Under the pieces are notes generated by a model. That model searched no databases and had not been told where the DNA came from. It saw only the letters and a list, made by a program, of their open reading frames with translations. Of a DNA stretch of 11,343 nt, positions 6,686 to 11,343 are shown one piece after another; the stretch's first letter is position 1; every line of letters begins with the position of its first letter. Position numbers and translations under genes: made by a program. This DNA comes from an uncultured Sulfuricurvum sp. (GTDB lineage: Bacteria; Campylobacterota; Campylobacteria; Campylobacterales; Sulfurimonadaceae): contig NZ_CALDDG010000085.1 in NCBI RefSeq assembly GCF_937936435.1, positions 1 through 11,343 of the forward strand. The letters are read 5' to 3'.

Positions 6686-7660
6686 ATGTTGACCAGTGCA
6701 TTAGCGGCTAATCAATCGACACCGATCGGTGCAATCTTTCAAAATACTCCTCCCGTCAAGGTATTTTCCGAAGATACCCTTTTCCAAGAAGTACTGACCT
6801 ATTTTACGACGTATTGTGCAGATTGTATTTTAGTCACGGAAGGGACGAAAGCGGTTGGAATTATGACGTTGAAAGATGCGGTGAAATTGCTGAATAATTT
6901 TCATTATTTATCGCTTCCCATAAAAGAGTTCATGAGTACCCCCCTACATACCTTCGGCATACAGGCATCCATTTCAGAGGTGATCGATACGATGGCGAAT
7001 GCCGATTTCGACAAAATTGTCGTAGTGAATGATAATGTCGTTACGGGAGTGATCGATAAACGCCATTTGCAGTCGATATGTTACGAACGTCTTACCCCCT
7101 TAATCAAACACGAGTACAGTATGATAAACTCGCTGCTTAGTCTAGTGGATGAAGGGGAACAGGGACTATTAAAAATGGCGACTACCGATACGCTGACGGG
7201 GATCGGCAATCGCCGTTTACTGGAAGAAGCGTTTGCCGCCCACCAAAAATTGAAACAACATTACGGGATAAGTTTATTTCTTCTGATGTTTGATATCGAT
7301 GATTTCAAAGGTATAAACGATACCTTCGGACATACTGTCGGAGATCTCGTTTTGAAAGAGCTTACATTGCAGGTTAGCGGTTCGATTAGGAAATCTGATA
7401 TCTTTGCACGGTGGGGAGGAGAAGAGTTTACGATTTTGCTCCATTACTCCGATGCCCAAAGTGTCATGAAGATTGCGGAACATCTTCGGGAACGGATCGA
7501 TCATCACCATTTTGAATCGATTGTCCATGTGACATGCAGCTTTGGTTTAACGAGAGTTCATGCGAATGAAAATTTGGAAGATGTCGTGATGCGAGCCGAT
7601 AAAGCACTCTATCGTGCCAAATCGGCAGGCAAAAACTGCGTGAGGGCGGAACTCGATTAG
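6686..7660 (+). CDS. CBS-pair diguanylate cyclase (GGDEF)
   Basis: Predicted cytosolic enzyme making cyclic di-GMP from two GTP, with an N-terminal sensor. Of 324 residues, about 14-67 and 80-134 form a CBS pair (VGIMTLKDAV and VTGVIDKRHL are typical strand-helix ends), which in other proteins binds adenine nucleotides or S-adenosylmethionine. A helical linker (135-165) leads to a full GGDEF domain: DTLTGIGNRR at 168-177, metal-binding FDIDDFKGIND around 202-212, the active-site loop GGEEF at 244-248, and ADKALYRAKSAGKN near the end. R235-x-x-D238 lies five residues before GGEEF, a complete product-inhibition I-site, so the enzyme should be active and feedback-controlled. No membrane segment is seen. 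It follows the AraC-type gene by 7 nt with a weak ribosome site. Its 3' end overlaps the convergent nifA by 4 nt. Confidence 0.92.
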   Translation: MLTSALAANQSTPIGAIFQNTPPVKVFSEDTLFQEVLTYFTTYCADCILVTEGTKAVGIMTLKDAVKLLNNFHYLSLPIKEFMSTPLHTFGIQASISEVIDTMANADFDKIVVVNDNVVTGVIDKRHLQSICYERLTPLIKHEYSMINSLLSLVDEGEQGLLKMATTDTLTGIGNRRLLEEAFAAHQKLKQHYGISLFLLMFDIDDFKGINDTFGHTVGDLVLKELTLQVSGSIRKSDIFARWGGEEFTILLHYSDAQSVMKIAEHLRERIDHHHFESIVHVTCSFGLTRVHANENLEDVVMRADKALYRAKSAGKNCVRAELD

Positions 7661-9303
7661 AGCTCGATTCCGTATTGTTTGATTTTGTAGCCGATTTGAC
7701 GGGCGCTCATCCCTAATGCACGCGCAGCTTTGGTTTGAATACCGTGCGAATCGATCAAGGCTTGGATAATCGACTCTTTTTCGAGTTCCTGCAAACTTTT
7801 GCGGGTTACCGGTGTTGACGAAGCCGGTGCCGAATGATTTGACATCGGGGCAGGAATCGGTTCGTGATGCACCATCGGTGCCGGTGCGGCAGCAGGTGCT
7901 TCATTTTGCATGTAGATGCGTTGATAATTGAATGGCAATACATGCGAAAGCATCTCCGGTTGAATCTCGCCGTCCGGGCAGATCAACACGATACGCTCCA
8001 TTGTATTTTGAAGTTCTCGAATGTTACCCGGCCACGGATAATCCAAAAGCAATTCCATCGCCTGTTTGGTGAAATGCATCGTTTTACGGTGCTCTTTCAT
8101 AAAGCGGTGAAGATAGTGTTCAATGAGCAATTTGACGTCTTCGTAGCGCTCGCGAAGCGGAGGGAGATTGATCGGAATAACATTCAGCCGATAGAAAAGA
8201 TCCTCCCGAAACTCCCCCTTGCGCACCATCTCTTCTAGATTTCGGTTAGTCGCCGCAACAAGACGTACATTGGTTTTTATCGTTTTGGTACCGCCGACGC
8301 GCTCGAATTCCTGTTCCTGTAAAATACGCAAAAGCTTGACTTGCAGAGCAGGGGTAATATCCCCGATTTCATCGAGGAACAATGTCCCGCCGTCTGCTAA
8401 TTCGAATCGCCCTTTTCGCATCTCGCGTGCATCGGTAAAGGCCCCTTTCTCATGTCCGAAGAGTTCGCTTTCCAGCAGCGTTTCACTGATGGCGGCGCAG
8501 TTTAGTTTGATAAACGGGCCGTTTTGACGACGGCTGAGATTGTGCACCGCAGTTGCGATCAACTCTTTACCCGTTCCGGTTTCACCGCGGATCAGAATCG
8601 TGGCATCGGTAGGTGCAACGGTATTGATCATACTGAATACCTGTTGCATGCGTGTCGATTTTCCGACGATGTTTTCAAATTTATACTCTTTTTGCATCTC
8701 TTCTTTGTAGTACGTTTTGAGCTCGCTTAGAGACTCTTTTTCTTTGGTAAACGTTTGTTGTACTTTTAAGGCACCTACGAAGAGGGAACCGACAATGGTA
8801 AGCATACGTACAATTTCGTCAAAGTTTAGAGGGCTGTTTTTACCGATATTGGCAGAGATGACGCCGATAACGGCTTCGTCCTGCAAAAGCGGAACGGCGA
8901 CGTAGGAAACCATCTGAGTCGAAATATTCCCCATTTTATTAAGGTAATTAATATTGTTGTGAATATTTTCGATGACTATCGGTTCACGGCTTTTTGCGGC
9001 AAGTCCGGTTGCCCCTTCGCCGAAACGATAAGAGGCCATTTTCTTTTGATACGGTTCCAAATCAATGGAGCTAAGAAGCTCCAGCTCGTCGGCATCCTCT
9101 TTTTTTCGGAAGAGGGCGCACCGTTCCAGATAACCGTGCTGTTTCAAACGGCGCATCGCCTTTTCAATGCTCTCATGGATATCGGTACTACTGTTAAGCA
9201 TGACGGCGATTTCATAAAGGATATTAATCTCTTTATAGGCAAAGGTGAGTGTACAGGTTTGGCACTCTTCTTTGTTCGGAATATTTGCGTCAAATGTCAT
9301 CAT
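7657..9303 (-). CDS. nifA: NifA, sigma-54-dependent activator of nitrogen fixation genes
   Basis: Enhancer-binding ATPase that opens sigma-54 promoters of nif genes; 548 residues. A GAF sensor domain lies at about 25-180 (RFGEGATGLAAKSREPIVI). The AAA+ domain at about 210-445 has Walker A GETGTGKE (240-247), the sigma-54 contact loop GAFTDA (287-292; the common form is GAFTGA), Walker B GTLFLDEIGD (306-314) and arginine-finger region FREDLFYRL. An Ala/Pro-rich linker (470-500) leads to a Fis-type helix-turn-helix (about 505-545). The domain order and the nif context make NifA the best name. A cysteine pair C14-x2-C17 precedes the GAF domain. The linker lacks the CX4C motif of oxygen-sensitive rhizobial NifA. 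The start is ATGATG at 9303; the second ATG (9300) is equally possible and the ribosome site is weak. Another sigma-54 activator with a different trigger is a less likely alternative. Confidence 0.88.
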   Translation of the reverse strand: MMTFDANIPNKEECQTCTLTFAYKEINILYEIAVMLNSSTDIHESIEKAMRRLKQHGYLERCALFRKKEDADELELLSSIDLEPYQKKMASYRFGEGATGLAAKSREPIVIENIHNNINYLNKMGNISTQMVSYVAVPLLQDEAVIGVISANIGKNSPLNFDEIVRMLTIVGSLFVGALKVQQTFTKEKESLSELKTYYKEEMQKEYKFENIVGKSTRMQQVFSMINTVAPTDATILIRGETGTGKELIATAVHNLSRRQNGPFIKLNCAAISETLLESELFGHEKGAFTDAREMRKGRFELADGGTLFLDEIGDITPALQVKLLRILQEQEFERVGGTKTIKTNVRLVAATNRNLEEMVRKGEFREDLFYRLNVIPINLPPLRERYEDVKLLIEHYLHRFMKEHRKTMHFTKQAMELLLDYPWPGNIRELQNTMERIVLICPDGEIQPEMLSHVLPFNYQRIYMQNEAPAAAPAPMVHHEPIPAPMSNHSAPASSTPVTRKSLQELEKESIIQALIDSHGIQTKAARALGMSARQIGYKIKQYGIEL

Positions 9304-9317
9304 AGTGCAATCTTTGT

Positions 9318-9332
9318 CTCTAAGTTATAGAG
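9318..9332. promoter_or_regulatory. Inverted repeat CTCTA-N5-TAGAG upstream of nifA
   Basis: Perfect 5-bp arms around AGTTA. The central 13 bases TCTAAGTTATAGA differ by one base from the core of the repeat at 1530-1548. On the minus strand it contains TATAAC (9327-9322), a plausible nifA -10 box that would give a very short leader. It is also about 82 bp before the TTGC of the divergent sigma-54-like promoter. It may therefore be a shared operator, an enhancer site, or both. Confidence 0.4.
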
Positions 9333-9363
9333 TAATTGTATTACAAAATGCGACAATGAACCC

Positions 9364-9379
9364 TTATTCAGCTGAATAA
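9364..9379. promoter_or_regulatory. 16-bp perfect palindrome in the nifA-tpx intergenic region
   Basis: TTATTCAGCTGAATAA is fully self-complementary. It ends 12 bp before the sigma-54-like element of the peroxiredoxin gene and about 60 bp before the nifA start codon, so a bound dimer could affect both directions. The protein is unknown; it does not match the NssR or FNR patterns that I know. Confidence 0.4.
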
Positions 9380-9391
9380 AAAATAGACAAT

Positions 9392-9410
9392 TTGTAGAAC
9401 TGTATTTGCA
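9392..9410 (+). promoter_or_regulatory. Sigma-54-like promoter of the tpx-ank-nitroreductase operon
   Basis: The sequence is TTGTAGAACTGTATTTGCA. Nine bases on the left and seven on the right are identical to the nifU element at 1633-1651; only the three spacer bases between them differ. The predicted start is about 20 nt before the ATG at 9444. A TAGACAA half-site (9384-9390), as found in the repeat at 1542-1548, lies directly upstream. Confidence 0.6.
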
Positions 9411-9443
9411 CTGTATGATGAAAATCAATCAGTAGGAGTGAGT

Positions 9444-9992
9444 ATGCAGATCACGGTTCATGGAACACCGACCCCGTTGGAAGGGAAGGAGATGACTATT
9501 TGGCGCGAAGCGCCTGCGGCAAGAGTAGCAAATTTGGACGGTACCCAAAATGTTATCGGTATGATCGCCCCTACGGCTCAATTATTGATAGCAATTCCAT
9601 CACTTAAAACAGAAGTGTGTTCGCTCGGAGCCAAAAAGTTCAACGATTTGATTAAACAGTTCAAAAAATTGAAAACAGTTATGGTAACGACCGATGATCC
9701 TGAATTTGTCAACGATTTTGTTACACGTGAAGGGATCGACAGTGCGGAAATCGTTATCGATTCAAGCCGCGATTTCGCTAAAAAATACGGTTTGTTAATC
9801 ACTGAAGGGAAACTCAAAGACAGATTGGCACGCGCCGTATTCGTTATCGATCAGGAAGGGATGATCAGCTATAAAGAAGTAGTTGCCGAAATCACCGATG
9901 AAGTCGATTATGACAAATGCATCGAAGCGGTCGATAAAGCGGCTAATTTCAAGAAAAAAGGGCACGACCACGAAAATTGGATGGGTGTCTAA
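9444..9992 (+). CDS. Tpx-like thiol peroxidase lacking the usual resolving cysteine
   Basis: Peroxiredoxin-family protein that would reduce hydrogen peroxide or organic peroxides; 182 residues, near the usual 165-170. The Tpx pattern is clear: HGTPTPLEGKE at 6-16, the peroxidatic site IPSLKTEVC with C59, KKFN after it, and RAVFVID with R130, a conserved active-site arginine. Typical Tpx has a resolving cysteine about 34 residues after the first, in a LPFAQKRFC-like helix. Here that helix reads DPEFVNDFV and has no cysteine. The only other cysteine is C159. It may act as a one-cysteine enzyme or use C159 or a partner. ATG 9444 is preferred over GTG 9438, because TAGGAG (9433-9438) precedes it by 5 nt. 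It is first gene behind the sigma-54-like element, divergent from nifA, with the ankyrin gene 15 nt downstream. Likely role (inference): protecting nitrogenase. Confidence 0.85.
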   Translation: MQITVHGTPTPLEGKEMTIWREAPAARVANLDGTQNVIGMIAPTAQLLIAIPSLKTEVCSLGAKKFNDLIKQFKKLKTVMVTTDDPEFVNDFVTREGIDSAEIVIDSSRDFAKKYGLLITEGKLKDRLARAVFVIDQEGMISYKEVVAEITDEVDYDKCIEAVDKAANFKKKGHDHENWMGV

Positions 9993-10007
9993 GCAAGCGG
10001 GGACACA

Positions 10008-10442
10008 ATGGTAGAACAATACATCACATGGTTGAATGAACGGGGATTTCACCCGGACGATCTTGAGAGCCGCGGATTCAACGGAAATACTCCTTTACTG
10101 ATGGCGGCATTGGAAGGCAATGCTATGATGGTATCGCGTCTCATTGAAGCGGGAGCGAGTCTTTATGCGATCAACAATGATTTTAACGGTGTATTGTTCA
10201 ACGCATGTTATGCCGACAAACCCGAAGTGATCCGTTTGTTGATCGAAGCGGGTGCCGATATCAACGATACGAATGAGGAAGGGACGACTGCATTGATGTA
10301 TGCCGCATCGGCGTCCCGACTCGATTGCGTTCGAATGCTGATTGCTTTGGGCGCGGATACCAAACTGCATAATGAAGACGGATTCAGTGCGATCGAACTT
10401 ACCAGCAACCGGGAAATCTTCAAAGAACTCCGCAGTGCGTGA
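10008..10442 (+). CDS. Ankyrin-repeat protein
   Basis: Small 144-residue protein made almost entirely of ankyrin repeats, which mediate protein-protein contacts. Repeats can be read at about 25-56 (NGNTPLLMAALEGN, then LIEAGASLYAIN), 57-89 (LLIEAGADINDTN) and 90-122 (EGTTALMYAASASRLD, then LIALGADTKLHN), with a partial capping repeat at 123-144. No signal peptide or membrane segment is seen, so it is probably cytoplasmic. The ATG follows a GGGGA-type ribosome site. It sits 15 nt after the peroxiredoxin gene, and its stop codon overlaps the start of the nitroreductase gene, so the three are probably co-transcribed. In Campylobacter an ankyrin protein is encoded next to catalase, a loose parallel to the peroxidase neighbour here. 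The binding partner is unknown. Confidence 0.9.
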   Translation: MVEQYITWLNERGFHPDDLESRGFNGNTPLLMAALEGNAMMVSRLIEAGASLYAINNDFNGVLFNACYADKPEVIRLLIEAGADINDTNEEGTTALMYAASASRLDCVRMLIALGADTKLHNEDGFSAIELTSNREIFKELRSA

Positions 10443-11343
10443 GTCGACGTCGCTCACTCCCCTGAAAGTTGCCCAAAAAACGACTTTTCTGGAGTGGGAT
10501 TCCCAACCTTCGCTTTTTAAACACTATCCAGCTTTCTGCTATCGCATCGATGAAAATCCGACACTCGAATGGCTGTTCCATATCCGAAGCGTTACCTCGA
10601 GCGTGATGATCGGAAAAAAGCCCTATCACCGTTTTAACGTTCCCTCAGCCGGTAATCTGCATCCGATTGAAATGTATGTTCAAATACGCAATATTGCCGG
10701 CGTTTTAGACGGTATCTACCATGTGGACCCGTTGAATAGGCAGATTGTTTTGATACGGGAGATCGAAAGAGACGGGATTGAACGTGCTATCGGTCTTGAA
10801 AACCGTTTCAACGGTTTCATTGTCATGTTTTCGATGGTGCCGTTCCGATCGTTTTGGAAATACGGACTCCGTGCCTGGCGGTATTGTTATTTGGACCTCG
10901 GACATCAAATCGGTGCATTGTGTGCCGTGGCGCACCATTTCGGACTAGCCGCTACAAAATTGTCCGATATCCAGCATCATCTCCTTAACCTACAGATGGG
11001 GATGGGGGAAGATGAATTCATTGCGGCCGTGTATCCGTTCGGAGAATCCGGAAAAAAGCCGGTTACGGCGCTGGAAACGGAATCGATGAGAGTCTCTCCG
11101 TGCGATTATACGCAGCGCGAGCATGTGTTAAGCGATGCTATTGTGAGCGAAGTGCCGTATACGCGCTGCATACCCGAAACAATTTGGAACGGTTCCATCA
11201 GTTGCAGCCGCCGCAGTGCGCGGGAATTTTATCCTCCGGCGATGGAAGATGATGTGCTCGCTCAGATTGTCGATACGGAGCATGAAACGTCGTTAGAAGT
11301 GGTTCATATTGTCTTGCAGGCACAAACGATGCAATGCGGTGTG
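10435..11343 (+). CDS. SagB/nitroreductase-type flavin oxidoreductase (3' end outside window)
   Basis: Predicted FMN-dependent oxidoreductase of the nitroreductase superfamily, in its SagB-like branch. The 303 codons visible run open to the window edge. The first domain shows YHRFNVPSAGNLHPIEMYV (64-82), the FMN-binding element of the branch, then GIYHVDP (93-99), and KYGLRAWRYCYLDLGHQ (142-158). From about 240 a new stretch begins (SRRSAREFYPP), like the start of a second nitroreductase domain, so the full protein is probably a tandem of two. The start is taken as GTG 10435, overlapping the ankyrin stop by 8 nt. The first in-frame ATG falls well inside, after about 57 codons, and would remove conserved sequence. 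The ribosome site is weak, consistent with translational coupling. No cyclodehydratase or peptide gene for azole synthesis is seen nearby, so a role in peptide modification is not supported. The substrate is unknown. Confidence 0.8.
   Translation, partial: MRESTSLTPLKVAQKTTFLEWDSQPSLFKHYPAFCYRIDENPTLEWLFHIRSVTSSVMIGKKPYHRFNVPSAGNLHPIEMYVQIRNIAGVLDGIYHVDPLNRQIVLIREIERDGIERAIGLENRFNGFIVMFSMVPFRSFWKYGLRAWRYCYLDLGHQIGALCAVAHHFGLAATKLSDIQHHLLNLQMGMGEDEFIAAVYPFGESGKKPVTALETESMRVSPCDYTQREHVLSDAIVSEVPYTRCIPETIWNGSISCSRRSAREFYPPAMEDDVLAQIVDTEHETSLEVVHIVLQAQTMQCGV

Noticed and set aside
7864..9330. Several plus-strand open frames opposite nifA
   Set aside because: They mirror the nifA coding sequence, lack ribosome sites and match no known protein.
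10705..10938. Minus-strand open frame opposite the nitroreductase gene
   Set aside because: The plus strand encodes clear SagB-type motifs here; the reverse frame is a shadow.
10435..11343. Thiazole/oxazole-modified peptide cluster suggested by the SagB-like protein
   Set aside because: No cyclodehydratase (YcaO), E1-like protein or precursor peptide is visible; nif-linked redox function is simpler, though the gene continues beyond the window.

Overview
The window (about 45% GC by eye) looks like a chromosomal nitrogen-fixation accessory locus from a Campylobacterota (epsilonproteobacterial) lineage, plausibly Sulfuricurvum or Sulfurimonas-like. Four things point there. The aspartyl-tRNA synthetase begins MRSHFC as in Helicobacter and relatives. 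NifU is of the long-N-terminus epsilonproteobacterial type. The promoters have good -10 boxes but poor -35 boxes. GAAC-N5-TTGC sigma-54-like elements resemble the Campylobacter consensus. The organism assignment is inference from remembered family sequences, not a search.

Layout. (1) 1-912, minus: 5' part of aspS, a housekeeping gene. (2) 1069-1464, minus: a divergent P-II signalling protein with a shortened T-loop and no uridylylation tyrosine. (3) 1465-1686: a divergent control region with a perfect inverted repeat, an imperfect long inverted repeat and a sigma-54-like promoter. (4) 2664-5684, plus, preceded by nifU (1687-2664): nifU, an aldo/keto reductase, a soluble fumarate-reductase-type flavoprotein and nifT. 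The first three overlap by 1 and 11 nt and are probably translationally coupled. A hairpin terminator follows nifT. (5) 5851-7660, plus: an AraC-family regulator and a CBS-pair diguanylate cyclase, behind their own putative promoter with an overlapping inverted repeat. (6) 7657-9303, minus: nifA (GAF, sigma-54 AAA+, Fis-type HTH), converging on the cyclase gene with a 4-nt overlap. (7) 9304-9443: a second divergent control region with another sigma-54-like element and two symmetric sites. (8) 9444-11343, plus: a Tpx-like peroxiredoxin, an ankyrin-repeat protein and a SagB/nitroreductase-type flavoenzyme cut by the window edge.

How it fits together. NifA with RpoN would activate the nifU operon and the tpx-ank-nitroreductase operon. 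Their putative promoters share 16 of 19 positions. NifU supplies Fe-S clusters for nitrogenase maturation and NifT is a small nif-linked protein of unknown role. The P-II paralogue probably reports nitrogen status. The aldo/keto reductase, the FAD protein and the Tpx-ankyrin-SagB trio are redox proteins of unknown purpose that appear wired into nitrogen fixation; these are the least described part of the window. The structural genes nifHDK and nifS are not visible here. No tRNA, rRNA, CRISPR array, insertion sequence or phage gene was seen.
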